The notes under the pieces: model-generated
Told to the model about the DNA's origin: nothing
Seen by the model: only the letters and a program-made list of their open reading frames with translations
The model's database searches: none
Part shown: piece by piece, positions 23,301 through 35,121 of the stretch
How the letters are laid out: each line of letters starts with the position of its first letter
Position numbering within the stretch: position 1 is the stretch's first letter
Assembly: GCA_948567375.1 (NCBI GenBank)
Contig: OX419760.1
Location: forward strand, 17,732,001 to 17,796,000
DNA length: 64,000 bases
Source of the DNA: Lunularia cruciata
Lineage: Eukaryota > Streptophyta > Marchantiopsida > Lunulariales > Lunulariaceae
Direction: 5' to 3'
Translations under genes and position numbers: made by a program

Positions 23301-25880
23301 AGAATATCTGATGCTCAGATAAGTCGAAAGTGGTTTCGAAATAGCGATTATGTACCAGAAGTAAGAGACAGTTCATAATTTTGAAAGCTCACGGACTACG
23401 GACTATTAAGTGAGAGACAACATACACCGAAGCCTCGTTCTCTTCCTCCCCTGAAGTCCTTTCTCCCATTGTTGACCCGTGGCAAGTGTCGTTTACGCTC
23501 ATCTTCTGGTTCTTCAAAACCCTCCCCATCCTTCTCCTCCTGTGTCTCATCATTTTCATGCTTCTCAACTTCGGCCCCTTCATCGTCTCCTTCAACCTTC
23601 AACATCAGAGATAAGTGAAGTACTGGATCAGAGTCTGTCCGGTAGTCCGTGCAAATGTATGACCTGTTGGAGAGAAATGAACTAGCTCTGAACGCAAAAG
23701 GAGAAGACGCTGTAGTATAGATCCACGGATACGCTATAAAGAGCATATGTTTTCTGTTCCAAATATCAAACGTTCTCTTAGTTTGCCTCTTGACACCTTG
23801 ATTATGTTTTCCAGTGTACCGGAGGTACTTCTTTCTTTAAACTTCTCTCTGTCATTTCTACAAACGTCGTTCTGCCCCCAATGTGCAGACATTGAGGGTC
23901 TCTCATATCGCCTTCAACAGACAGCTGGCGATTAGAACGCACATTCTTGCTCACGTACCTTCACAACAGCAGACAACAGTCGCTTCTTCGTGGGGGGTTG
24001 TTCTTCTGGATCTATTGCTTCTCCCTGCATACCATTTTCGAGAATATCATTACCTTCGCGTAGAGATTACTATGAAGGTGATAACCGAAACAAACAGTAC
24101 ACCTTCAAGCATAGTCGGTTGTCAACTAAGAATCACTAAGTAATCCCATCTAAAAAGCTTCTCCGCAACAAAAAATCGACACTCAGTACATCCTTACCCT
24201 ACGGATCGCCCCACGTTGAGCTAATCCTCGTCCAAGAAGTCTTTGAGGACCCGTACCAGTACCAGAACCACGAGGTCCAGCACCAGGCGGGGCCCCCTTG
24301 CGTAAACCTCGAGGATCTCGCAACCTTTCCGTCAACTGCTCGTTGTAGACACAAGAACAGAACAGAAGAATGTAAGGATGGCACATAGTCTTCTTCAACT
24401 CCTAGCCAACCTCTCGCGCCTCTGAGATTTGAGCATACATACTCCGGCAATCACACATAGGGAGGAGGAGGTAGTTGCAATCAAACTTTCCCGAGTGATG
24501 TTCCTAACAATAACATTCCTAGAATTCAGGCGAAAATTGAGGGTAGCAGTTTGAGCTCTGAGGGACTGGCAAGTTCAAGCAAGCTTGTTCAATCATGCGG
24601 ATCCTGCTACTCGACAGAAGGATACGGCAGGTAAATCACCTTGAGCAGTAGAAGATACTACTCAAGCTGTTGAGTCTATCTACAATGAGGATCAAAGCAG
24701 ATCATAAACACCTGACAGAAGCAGATGGGGTGCACTAAATTCCGCCAGGATTCAACTTAACATAATAAGCTTCAGACGGCATCTGGACCTACCTCAAAAC
24801 CTCTAGCTAACCAAGAGGTGGGGAACCTTCAATGTTCACAGAACACGTAATGCTTTGTTGCTCCCAGAAAGATCAATTCAGAGAAAGTGAAGTGACTCTT
24901 ACAGACTGCTGAGTGTAACTTCATGTTCAAAAAGACGTTCTGGAGGAAAACTCAGCCAGAAGTTTGAACAAGCCTCCGGATAGGAACAGTTGCCAATTGA
25001 ATTGTTCTTCTTATCTTCAAATGCAGAGCACATAATCATCGTCGAGAACATATGTCATAGTTTTGTCAGCAAATGTACTGACCAGGAATGGGAGACCTAT
25101 AAGAAGGTCCATTTCTATCATGTTTTCTGCAAGCTCTCCATTCACTGATGGCATGCCTTGATAAAGAGAACAACAATTACCTGAATTTCTGAGGTTGAAT
25201 TTAGCGCAGAGGGATCATCACATGAGGATCCCAGCTAGATCATCCCATATCATTAAATTCAAATTCAGCGATTTGCTTTGTGGCCGACACTACTCTAAAG
25301 CGGACCATGACGTCGAGCATCCTCATCTAATTGGGCTGTTTACGGCAGCATAACCCATTAGGAGTTGCTCTGAGACAAGCCTGTACAGAACTTCAAAATA
25401 TTGCAGCTCTTCGCCAGGTGATGGTTAAACAGGACGATCATCTCGACCTTTTGAGACTCAGAGAGGTGATAGGGAAGATGTATGATCCACTTGACGTGGT
25501 AAATAATAGAGCCCATGGATGACAGAACTACAGGTAATAATTATTCAGGGTATTGGTTCGTGGCAGTTCATTAATCGTCTGACTGTTCCGTACAGAATTT
25601 CCCGATGCTTTCAGGTACAAATACCTTCATCGATTCTGGGGTATGTTTCGTGAGGTACAACAAACCAGGTGGATATGCAAGAAGCTCATTGCTTCAAAAC
25701 AGAACGCCACGAATGCGGATAGACAAGCCGCTGCCACTGTGAACAGAACTCTAAGAGTAGACTGGGAGACAGCTAATTTGGACATCCGACCTCGCGTTGC
25801 TGCCGATTCAACTCGTCAATTTCTCGACGTAGATCCTCTGCGGATTTCTCTACAATGGCATCGACCATTGTCCCGTCCAT
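20327..25880 (-). CDS. PNN: Pinin/SDK/memA-domain nuclear protein, ten exons
   Basis: Ten exons join to 1353 bases, 450 residues plus stop: 25880-25791, 24335-24198, 24024-23959, 23596-23426, 23080-22967, 22800-22729, 22288-22205, 21937-21837, 20984-20903, 20761-20327. All introns are GT-AG. Exon 1 gives MDGTMVDAIVEKSAEDLRRE, the plant pinin N-terminal coiled coil. Exon 2 gives LTERLRDPRGLRKG. Exon 5 carries the pinin signature KRNRRMFGALLGTLE. Exons 6-9 give the charged helix, LLIQWSEHHTKL and EPGIFYMPAK. The tail is acidic and disordered. Animal pinin joins splicing-linked nuclear complexes; plant homologues are annotated as interaction/splicing-associated. Length fits plant members (about 420-460). 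The exon 4 acceptor (AAG) is atypical, so that boundary is the least certain. The start is the first ATG of an in-frame MDGTMV. Confidence 0.9.
21641..21775. repeat. Intronic repeat, copy 1 (pinin intron 8)
   Basis: Shares AGAACCCGTTGTA, ACAACCCAGTTCCATACCCA, GACTGACTCTGAC and TAAAGATCGT, in order, with 22341-22470 in intron 6. The two lie on either side of exons 7 and 8. It may be a short dispersed element or an internal duplication. Confidence 0.7.
22341..22470. repeat. Intronic repeat, copy 2 (pinin intron 6)
   Basis: Second copy of the repeat at 21641-21775, same orientation, about 85% alike by eye over the conserved blocks. Confidence 0.7.
24336..25790 (-). other. Long first intron of the pinin gene
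   Basis: This 1455-base intron runs from donor GAG/GTCGGA to acceptor GAGCAG. Long first introns are common in housekeeping plant genes and can carry expression-enhancing signals, but no specific element is recognised. The open frame at 25331-25522 on the plus strand has no family resemblance. Confidence 0.7.
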
Positions 25881-26375
25881 CGGAGGAGCACCAATCGCCC
25901 CCACCTTATCCGGGTTCTCAGCCTACTCTGTCTCTTACTCCCAATATCCCTACTTACACCACCTGCATTTGCAATCCTCCAACCCCGCCTTGCCTCCTCT
26001 GAGTACTTCCTGCCCTGCAACCCCGGCCATGTAAACTCCCTAATTCAAGAATCTCCAGCTCCAAAACTACATCCTCTTCCGCAATTCCTGTCTTGCACCA
26101 ATCCACTGCTCCAAGCACTACTACTCGTCGAACGTACCCCCATTTCCATCCACGCTCATGCCGATACCGCAGAAATGCACAAGCAATCCCACGTCCTTTG
26201 CATCATCGATCGATCGAATCAGTCGTCTTTTCCTTCTGATTGGTTGGAAGTAGGCCAGCCCTGCATTCCCGCGCGCGCTTTCAGCACAAACCCCTTCACC
26301 TTAGTTCTGTGTTTGCTCTCAAGGTTTTAGGGTTTCACTTGTCCGTATAGGTGTAGACGCGTCTAAAACATCGTT
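25881..26375 (-). promoter_or_regulatory. Pinin 5' UTR and promoter region with telo-box
   Basis: A CpG-rich stretch upstream of the pinin ATG (CCGCGCGCGC at about 26270). The complement of TTAGGGTTT at 26327-26335 gives AAACCCTAA on the gene's strand, a plant telo-box, found in promoters of translation, ribosome-biogenesis and cell-cycle genes. No convincing TATA box is seen on the minus strand, which fits a broad housekeeping promoter. The transcription start is unknown. Confidence 0.5.
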
Positions 26376-26528
26376 ATGTCGTTTCGTAGAAGACTAGATC
26401 TCCCTAACATTCGACTTGGGCCGGATACAGATTATTCCCTAACTGTTCCCTCGGGGATCTCTTCCCTTTCCAATTGTCGCAGCCTACTTACGTTAGTTAC
26501 AAGAGAAGAACCTTCGGCTATCTTCTAA
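26376..26528 (+). CDS. Short divergent open frame, possible first exon
   Basis: ATG 26376 opens a 50-codon frame (MSFRRRLDLPNIRLGPDTDY…, ending …EEPSAIF). It lies 496 bp from the pinin start on the opposite strand, inside the CpG-rich island and before the sequence turns AT-rich at about 26550. It has balanced base composition unlike the flanking repeats. It resembles no family I know. It could be exon 1 of a gene lost to rearrangement, or chance. Confidence 0.25.
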   Translation: MSFRRRLDLPNIRLGPDTDYSLTVPSGISSLSNCRSLLTLVTREEPSAIF

Positions 26529-28244
26529 CATTGACATAGGCAGGTGTTTTAACACCCATTCTGAATATTTTTAAATCAAGGAAAATCTGATTCAATGAGT
26601 TTATACGGATTCTTAATCACAATTATCTTATGAGATAGGTTACCTTAAGGACCCTCAAATTAGAATAAATTCCATGTGCATCGTGTACAAAAATTAAACG
26701 TATTATTTGGTCTAGTTATAGGTTTGAAAATTTAGCTTGTATGAATAGATTTTGGTTTAATACAATAAATGGCAAATAATCTGATAATTATGAATCTTTT
26801 CATATATATACTTTAATGTAAGTAGGAGTAAGATTTTTAGCACAACAAATTAAGATATAAATTTCAGCATAAATAAAACTTTATTGAATAGAAATCAAAT
26901 TATTTGATAGAAACCTAGTAAGATGAAAATAGTAAAAGAATCAACATATATTATATGCATAATCTATTTTACTAAGAGATGATGTTGAAAGTATTTTCAT
27001 ATAGATATTTACAAAGCGTTGACTAAATCGAAACGGTGTGTGAACTGGAGGGATAAAGAGTCTCGCTACGGAGTTCGGGCCAAGTTCCTTATTATTAGCA
27101 ATCTCCATATGAGGTGGTTTGTAGAAAATAAAGGATAAGGAACTTTTTGTTATCACTTTGTAGTGCATGATTATGTATTAGGTTAATAAAGTATCTCGTT
27201 TAGGTCGGAGTGAAAGTAGTGGTCACAAAAGGGAGCGTCCATGATGTTTGAGAACGCCCATGGTAATCAAAAGTTGACAGATTTATGCATGAGACGATGG
27301 GAACACAAAAATTGACCGCGGAGGAAGATTTGAGGGACCATAAGTGGAAAGATTTGAGGGCATGCAAAAATTGACAATGGAGAAAGATTTGAGAGACCCA
27401 GAGTGGAAAAATTTGAGTGCATGTTGTGTGAAGGTTGGAATGGGGAGTGAATTCATTTGGAGTGGGAACATTTGAGTGCGTGTTGTAGGTAGGTTAGAAG
27501 GAAGAGTGAATTTGTTTGAAGGGGTACTCTCCAAAATCCTCTCTTTCATTATTTAAAAAGTTAAAAGTTATGATCTTTGTCTCTTGTGATGACTATGAGA
27601 TGTATGCCCTTGTTCCTCCTTCAATGTAAATGTTTGTTGAATTTTTCTCTTGGTATGATACCACGGATAAGAGATGCAAGATTGTCTGTGCATGTTTGTA
27701 GAAATGCAATTTATGATCTTGTTCTCTTTGTATGTCTGTGTGGAGAATAAAGATGTTGAGATTATGTATGCAAAGAATATAGATGATGTCTTGTGTGCGC
27801 AAAGAATAGAGATGATGTCAAGATAGTATGAAATGAAATTTATGAACTTGTTCTCTTGTTACAAAATGAAATTTATGAGATTGTTTTCTTGTTTTGTGCA
27901 TAAAGAATAAAAATGCCCCTTTGCCAATAAGGGGCTATTTGTGGTGATAAAGAATCAAATCAAGTCATGCCAAGAGGGAGCACTCGTGTAGATCTAACTA
28001 GAAATATTAGGAAATGTATTCAATGAATGATTTGATTAGATTTGGAGATATTGCTACAAGGATTAGAGGATGAAAACAAAGAATTAGGAGGAGATTTATA
28101 TGCTAAAAAAATTTATTAGTGGGTGGGAGTATGTACATACTCATCAATACTTGGAACCCTAAGTTACTTACCCTCGTAGTAGAGAGGTTGTGAGTAAAGT
28201 ATTTTAGAAATCTTGATATAAAGTCCTTTTGCCAGCTTACTAGA
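26529..28244. other. AT-rich intergenic sequence with short repeats
   Basis: No gene is recognised. Apart from the 59-bp repeats at 27303-27535, small direct repeats of GCAAAGAATA-AGATGATGTC (27770-27820) and AAATGAAATTTATGA (27833-27870) are visible. Sequence near 27925 (AAGGGGCTATTTGTGG) could be the start of the Harbinger element, but I found no matching inverted end. Confidence 0.5.
27303..27535. repeat. About four tandem 59-bp units
   Basis: The unit AAAATTGAC…GGAGGAAGATTTGAG…GTGGAAAGATTTGAG recurs at about 27305, 27364, 27423 and 27482 with growing divergence. The fourth unit is partial. It encodes nothing obvious. Confidence 0.65.
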
Positions 28245-29329
28245 ATGGATGTCAATTCTTTTTCAACATTGGTGGATTTGATTAATACTCACACTATTTT
28301 TGAAAAAAGCTACCAAAGAGAGCAAACACCCGTGTGGATCCAAGTTGCTCTAGCCTTGGATAGATTTGGGCATCATGGCAATGGAGCTTGTGTTGCACAG
28401 AGTTTAAATATTTGGGGAATCAGTGTTTGTTCAATAGTTACTTTTAATGATAGAGTTATGACAGCCATATTAGATGTGATGAGGAGTCAAGTTGTTTGGC
28501 TCGAGCTCAAGGAGAGGAGGAGGATATCCACTATTTTTGCACAGAAAGGTTTTCCTAGTTGTGTTGGTTTGGTAGATGGAACATTGTTTTCTCTTGCAGC
28601 TCGACCAACAATGTAGGGGGAAACATATTTCAACCGCAAGGGTTCATATTCTATAAACGACCAAGTGATTTTTGATGATAAAAGTAGAATTGTACATTTT
28701 TCTAGAGGTAAATTCTATGTTTTTGTTGTTTTGTTATGTATTTTTTCAATGCATTGGTGATCTTCTTTGTATGGTTTACTAAAAGTATAATTTGATTTTT
28801 TTATTTGCAGGAATGTCATCGTCTTGTCACGACATGACTTGTTTTGAAAAAAAACTCACTATGAAATGATTTGAACTAGAGAAGGAATTTTTGCATTTTT
28901 GAGGCAAAGGAGTAATTTTTAGGTGATATGGGTTATGTACCCATGCATCATCTAGTCCACACTTTCAAGCAGGCCCAATCAGAGGACAAGCAAGAGTTTA
29001 ATAAATATTTGGCAAAGGTAAGAGTGATAAATGAGCATTGTATAGGAGTATTGAAAGCTAGATTGCATTCTCTTTGTGAGCTAAGAGTGCAATTCAAAGA
29101 CAATGTTAGAAATTCTTATTTGTAAAAGTGAGTATCAGTGTGTATTATTTTACATAATTTTTTAATCAATAGGTCGGATGTTTGGTCAAAAGACGATGGC
29201 AGATTTACAGAGGAAACTCAAATAGATTCAAAAATGTCTTTTCATAGTAAAAGACTTGGTAGAGAAGAAAGTAGATCAAGGATGATGCAACACTACCTTG
29301 ATTATCACCTTGATGATATACTCAAATGA
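28245..29329 (+). pseudogene. PIF/Harbinger (HARBI1-like) transposase relic
   Basis: The first exon (28245-28707) has a helix-turn-helix region (ALDRFGHHGNGACVAQSLNIWGIS) and then GFPSCVGLVDGTLF with the first catalytic Asp. A normal-looking 103-base intron follows (28708-28810, GTAAAT … TTTGCAG). Exon 2 gives SSCHDMTCF (second Asp), GDMGYVPMHH, and VINEHCIGVLKARLHSL with the Glu. All three residues of the DDE_Tnp_4 triad are therefore visible. A TAG at 28614, further stops around 28870-28920 and frameshifts disable it. The enzyme would cut and paste DNA with a 3-bp (TWA) target; no inverted ends were found. Confidence 0.85.
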
Positions 29330-30274
29330 GTGAGTTTCCATATAATAAATTATTTATTCTTCAATTCTTCACTTCATATCTCATATCTGGTAATGTTTCT
29401 TGTATTTTATCACCAACACCAAGTTTAAAAAAATGTTTGCTCCCTCAAACTTTGACCATGATTGGATCCTTTTGTAAAATTGTAAAATGAATTCTTGTGA
29501 TGCAAAAAGAATTCTTGGGATGTCCTTTGTACATTTGTAGGGGTTGAGCTTACACTTAAACTTTGATGTGGTGTGGTGTTTGGGAAGTTTACACTTCAAA
29601 GTCTCTGGATGGGTGTTGCCAGGGTGCCAACTACTAGTGATAGGTTTAGATTTTATCACCTCCTCCTCTACCATAATGATAGGTTAAGGCTTTATTGGCT
29701 CCCCATTTATATACATCTTTTGCTCATTTATCCTCATGTATACATTTATCTTTTATACTTATATATATATTTTAGTTTACACTTGTGAGCTCTCATATTT
29801 TCATGTGTTGTATACTCACTTGTGCCTTGTGCATCAAACCGTACATCACTTGGCACCTATGTGTGCCACCCATATCAGAATTGACCATACTTAACCAAAT
29901 TTGGGCATCACTCAGCACCGATGCACGCTAACGAGCGCCACCAATTACTCACAAGTTCCTACAAGCCCTGATGAGCACCACCACTTATACACAAGTGCCT
30001 ACAAGTGGTGCCCAAAACCTAACTAGCTTTAAATCATCATAGTGTAGCATTAAGCAATGGCGGAAAAGAGTTGATGGGCGGCACTAAGCAGCGACTAGGA
30101 ACGTCGCAAAAAAAACCATAGGCAGAACTGAGCAATAACAAGGTGCATCTTGTGGCAACACTCAGTGATAACAAGTGGCATCTGGCAATTACAAGCAACA
30201 TTTATCAAGTTTCTAAAACTCATCTTTATTATAATCATAAGAAACGTCACACGTTGATATACTATTCGCTATCA
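29330..30274. other. No gene; low-complexity stretch
   Basis: AT-rich up to about 29800, followed by a stretch with repeated GTGCC/GCACCA/TTGGCACC motifs (29820-30020). It lies between two convergent coding relics. Nothing else is recognised. Confidence 0.5.
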
Positions 30275-31250
30275 CTAGAGTGATGGATTTGGAGTAGGAC
30301 GTTGAACTTGAGTGAGCACTTTGAAATAGTGACTTATTTCCTTGGGATTTTTCCATGCATATATGAGACTCATTTTGATTTCATGAGTGCACTTTGACTC
30401 CAAACTCTTCTCCTTACATTTGTGTTTTTCTGCCCAAGCTTTCCTTTTATCTGCACTCAATCTTTTCTCAATTTCAATTTTCATCTTCTTTGTCTCTAAT
30501 CTAACATGCTTTGTTTCCATTCTCATCATTTTTTTCTCTCTTTTCCTCAAGTTGGTGGCTTCTAGTTCAGCTGGTTGTAACCTCTCCTTGGATTCTATAG
30601 TATCTACCTTCAACATAATAATTTTTGCTAAATCATGAGACAATGACATACTAAGTGATAACTTGGGTACTTTACTTGCTGATATTCCACATTTCCTCCT
30701 CTTTGGGTCATGTTCCCCTTCTTGGTCAAGGAAAGCACACTTGGATCCATCCCTGGTAGAAGTTAAAGGCAGTGGTGTAATGAAAGGCAAGTCCTTGATC
30801 AGTGGAACAAATGGTGACTCATCCTCGGGTGATAGGATTCTATTGTCCATGCATACACTTAGTATAATTTCTACCCCTTGAGTGTTTGGGACAAGTTGGG
30901 GGCCCAAGTTAGGGAGCACCACCTCTAGAGGAGATGGGAATTGCAAGCACTCATTTGCACCTTCATGGACCTCCTCCTCGCCAACCTCGCTTGAATTGGA
31001 ATTAAAATCTCCCAAAATTATTATTGAATGTGGACTTATGATTGCTCTAGTCCTGAACATGGCTTCCATTCTTGCAAAACGCAAGCACTTTCCATTCAAT
31101 TTATCATCTATAGTTCTCCACCCTTTGCCATATTCTTTCTTTGTGAGATCTTCTCCAATATACTTGTTCTTAAGCTCCCAAGTTTCTTTGTTTCATTTCA
31201 TATACCTCAACCATTTCTTGTAAAGCCTGTCACTTATCATAGAAGTAGGA
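30275..31250 (-). pseudogene. Coding relic, possible Harbinger accessory protein
   Basis: An open frame of 274 residues at 31099-30275, extending upstream through one TGA to about 31250 in the same frame (…KKWLRYMK, stop, NKETWELKNKYIGEDL, KGWRTIDDKLNGKC). The N-terminal part is Trp-rich and helical, the C-terminal part a long charged coiled coil (LRKREKKMMRMETKHVRLE…). Harbinger elements usually carry a second gene for a Myb/SANT-like DNA-binding protein, often tail-to-tail with the transposase, as here. The SANT assignment is inference from layout and Trp spacing; an unrelated gene relic is equally possible. Confidence 0.35.
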
Positions 31251-32730
31251 AATCCTTGTCCCTTCCTAATAAAAAGGTTGCCATGAAACTAAATGCGGTC
31301 AATTTCTGAATGGGCTTCTTGCAATTGCCACCATGAATTATGCAAAATGCTTGGGGTCCTCCAAGTAATCCAATATTTGGCTATAATGGTGCATTGTCAT
31401 GCAAAATCAGTCATCCTCCTTTGTTTTGCTTGGCATAGAAGAAGCCAATTTTCAATATGTCTCCAAATTTTCCTACTGGTTGTTTAGGTTGCAAATCCAA
31501 AGATGACTCTATACGTCTTGGATCAATGTCTAAAAGTGAGCCTCTTGCACTAAAACAAGGTACTCAATCTCCCATTGCAAAAATTTTGTTGCCCTCTTGG
31601 AGTAAAATTCCAAAACCCCTAATCAATTTCTTGGTTGCCACATGGTGTCATAGATCATTTCCCACCTTAATGCAAAACCACAAAACTGCCATTTGGTTGC
31701 CTAACAACTTGCACATTTGCTTGGGAGGGTAGTGAATTCAAGTTTAGAATTTGAATTGTTGAGAGGAGGCATTTTGGATTTTTAATATACAAACAAAATC
31801 ATAAATCATATCTGACTCATCTAACCACATGTTCACTCTCTTGAGAAAACATGTCACTTTGTCTGACAATCATTTATTCAGTTACGACATTCCTAAACAT
31901 CCATAACATAGGGCCTGATTTTTATAAATGAATGCAATTGGGACAAAATATCCCATAATTGAATTTACAAAGTGTTCATTTATTGCAAACTCAACTTGTT
32001 CTAGAGTTCACTAAAAATTATTACAAAGTTTGTTATTTATCACATAGACATCCATCAAATCTATTTTTGAGACCCCCTATTATGTTCATACCTGACTTCT
32101 TCAAACACAATCCAAGTGGTATAATCCGTAAAGGGTGTCTCCCCATTGGGCTCCCTAAATTTATAATAAAAGAATAAATATATAGAGAGAATCATATAAA
32201 GGCTATAAATAGAAGAACATATAATACAATGTAACTCAATCATTACTTTCTTTTTTGAGTTTCTTCTTTTGTTAAAAGTTCACTTAGTCAGATACTTTTC
32301 ATTCTTTCTCATTTTTCATTCTCCATTATCCAATTTGCCTATTCCAACCCCCTTGCATTTTGTTCTTATATTCTCATAGTGGGGTCCGGAGACACCCCTT
32401 CTCATATATTCTTTGATGAATGGTTATATAAAAATGTAACAAAGTGTACAACAAGGTGATCTACAACATTTTTAGGTATTAATTTCATTTTTGTAGGTAT
32501 TCAAGTATTTGTATTGATTACCTTTTTCTGATCTCTCAAAAATTTCCAAAATATATTTACCATCTAATTAATTTTTTAAAATGGTGATCTTTACCCAAAT
32601 CTATCCTATTAACCTGTATGGAAGGAAATTGATTCCCATAGTTTTCCAAAAAGGCCAAAAGCAAAACACCCTAGTAGATTACAAGCTAAATAAACTCCCT
32701 AATTTATGAGAGTGCATGAAGAAGTGACAA
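31251..32730. other. Unassigned sequence upstream of the large LTR element
   Basis: Minus-strand segments between 31300 and 31740 are fairly open (for example KKLIRGFGILLQEGNKIFAMG), a pattern slightly like the C-terminal end of LINE RT proteins, but too weak to name. From 31750 to 32730 the sequence is AT-rich with no recognisable gene. Confidence 0.4.
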
Positions 32731-35121
32731 TGTCATCGGGAAAATAGCTCACTAGTACCCTTGAGGCTTTTGATGTGATAAATTTTCTTTTCTCTTTTAG
32801 TTGTTGTAAGGAACATGGATTTATGATAATATGTCTTGGGTGTGGTTTTGCTACCTTGCTGCGGGAAATATTTCCTATATTATTGTGAAGCCGGAAAAAG
32901 TTATGGTGTTATTAGCTCAAGGAGTCTTTTAACGTGGCTTGAGCCAAGACATAATGTGGGGTTTACACTAGCTCAAGTTTGGTTTACGTTATTGGAATGA
33001 AAGAGTACGGGGTTTAGAGGAGAAGGAAATGCCAAAGGATTTCAAGAGAGAAGTTGGCAGAGGATTTCAAGAGAAAAGTTGTAGGAATTCTTGAGAAGAA
33101 AAGACAGTAGGGTTTCCGGGAAAGTGCCAGAGGAATTCTTGAGAAGAGAAGACAGAGGGTTTTTGAGAGATGAAGGGCTGACAGTTTTAGGAAATTGCAG
33201 GGGATTTCGAGAGAGAAGTTGACAAAGTGTTTTCAGAGAAAGTCTTGCGGGAGTGCACATGCTGACAAGGTATGAAAATTTGAGATAGATGAGGGCTGGA
33301 AAGTAGAGAGTTTTTGGGAAAATGCCAGATGAGCTTGATAAGAAGTGGTTGCAGGATTTTTAGAGATGAGGGCTGGACAATAGGAAGTTTTCGGGAAATG
33401 ACAGGGGAGGTTTTCAAGAGAAGAGTTGGCAGGAGTTGAGTTCTTGACAAGGAGAATAATCAAAAATGATGAAAGGCAGACAGTTTTTGGGAAATGCCAG
33501 AGGATTTTTGATAGAGAAGTTTGCAGAAATTTTCGAGAGAGACAAGGATTTTTGGGAAAATTTTCAAGAGAGATAAAGATAAAGATAAAGATTTTCGAGA
33601 GAAGTTGCAGGAAATTTTGAGAAGAAAGGACAGTAGGGTTTTCAGAAAGTGCCAGAGGATTTTTGAGAGGGAAGTTGACAAGGTTGGGCAGGAAGTCTTT
33701 GGGAAATGACAGGGGAGATTTTCAGGAGAAGAGTGTGCAGGAGTTCTTGACAAGGAGAATAATTGAAAGTGATGAAGGCTGACAGTTTTCAGGAAATGCC
33801 AGAGGATTTTTGAGAGGGAAGTTGACAAGGTTGGGCAGGAAGTTTTTGGGAAATGACAAGGGAGGTTTTCAAGAGAAGAGTGGGCAGGAGTTTTTGACAA
33901 GGAGAATTATCGAAAGTGAGAAGGGCTGACAGTTCAGGAAATGCCAGAGGATTTTGAGAGGGAAGTTGGCAAGGTTGGGCAGGAGTTGAGTTCTTCATAG
34001 TGAGAAGGGTTGACAGTTTTGGGAAATGACAGGGAAAGTTTTCAAGAGAAGAATTGGCAGGAGTTGAGTTCTTCACAGTGAGAAGGGCTGACAGTTTTGA
34101 GAAATGCCAGAGGAGTTTCAAGAGAGAAGTTTGCAGGAAGTTTCGAGAGAGACATGGGGTTTTCGGGAAAGGATAGTAGAGAGCTTTTGAGAAAATACCA
34201 TATGAACTTTGCAAGGAGTGGTTGCAGGATTTTGAGAAGAGGAGGCTGAACAGGGGTTTCCAGTGGATCTTTCAGAGGGTTTTCAGAGGAGAAAGTCTTG
34301 CAAGAGTGCACATGCTGACAGGGTATGCAAATTTGAGACAGATGAGAGCTGGACAAAGAGCTTTCGGGAAATGACAGTAGAGCACGTTTGGGAAAATGCC
34401 AGAAGAGCTTTGCAAGGAGTGGTTGCAGGATTTTGAGAAGGAGAGTGTTGAACAGGGGTTTTCAGTGGATTTTTGTGAGGGTTTTTAGAGGAGAAAGCAT
34501 TGATGGGAGTGTTGTTGGGAGGTGAAGGAAGAAGTCCGGAGGGTGAGTTGTCTTTACTGTTATCAGACAGAGTGCATGTGAAGGCGCTAGCTGAATTCAT
34601 TTTTTGTCATAATTTAGTGCAGACACTATATGAACTGGAGTTGGTTGGCTTTTCCAAAATTGTGAACCTTGCAACTGAAATTTTATGAATGACAAATGTT
34701 GAGACAATGGTGTGTTTGATCTGTGACTAGCATTGAGGAAGTTCCATTTTAGGAGCTCTCAGTCTAGCTATATGAATGGTTTATTCAGTAGTTTGGGGGC
34801 CTGCGTTGAGCCGAATAGGATACTATTTGTTGTTTGTGAAATTCCCAACCATTCCTAGGGACCGTTGGGTCTGAAACTATAGCAAAACCTGCGCAAACTA
34901 GCCAATTTTGCGAAGGCCAAAGACAAACACAAACCCTCAGAAACCCAACATCAGGAAACAAAGAAAAACCCAAAGTTTATAGAGCTGAGATTTCCAACAC
35001 ACCAAGAATAGGAAGAGAATGTCAGTCTACGAGAAACTCTAAATCAACAACAATAAAAGCAAACTAAGCACAAGCAGCCAGGTGCTTGGTGCACTGTCAA
35101 GGCCAAACAATTTCCCCGACA
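32731..35121 (+). repeat. 5' LTR (2391 bp), repeat-built
   Basis: A unique 5' segment of about 270 bp (with TATTATTGTGAAGCCGGAAAAAG) is followed by about 1.5 kb of degenerate short repeats and then a 620-bp unique 3' segment. Aligns over its length with 37670-40132. Minus-strand open frames in it (repeated PCHFPKTS-type peptides) are by-products of the repeats, not genes. Confidence 0.85.
33010..34495 (+). repeat. Degenerate tandem repeats inside the 5' LTR
   Basis: The recurring modules are GGGCTGACAGTTTTGGGAAA, TGCCAGAGGATTTTTGAGAG, GACAGGGGAGGTTTTCAAGAG and TTCTTGACAAGGAGAATAAT. They combine into units of roughly 120-150 bp (for example starts near 33440, 33595, 33740, 33888). The array is purine-rich on the plus strand and nearly C-free. 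The counterpart in the other LTR is 37970-39500, with a different number and order of modules. Confidence 0.8.

Noticed and set aside
25643..26002. 119-codon plus-strand frame over pinin exon 1
   Set aside because: It is antisense to a conserved coding exon and the promoter, and has no recognisable domain.
27920..27960. Left terminal inverted repeat of the Harbinger element (AAGGGGCTATTTG)
   Set aside because: No inverted partner was found on the right side within the next several kilobases.
29330..32730. tRNA, snRNA or other RNA genes in the unassigned stretches
   Set aside because: I found no A/B-box pair, anticodon arm or CCA-adjacent stem I could defend by eye; a covariance-model scan would be needed.
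33460..34600. Long overlapping minus-strand open frames with repeated PCHFPKTS/SLENLP peptides
   Set aside because: They mirror the purine-rich LTR tandem repeats and recur in several frames in both LTRs; no protein family is suggested.
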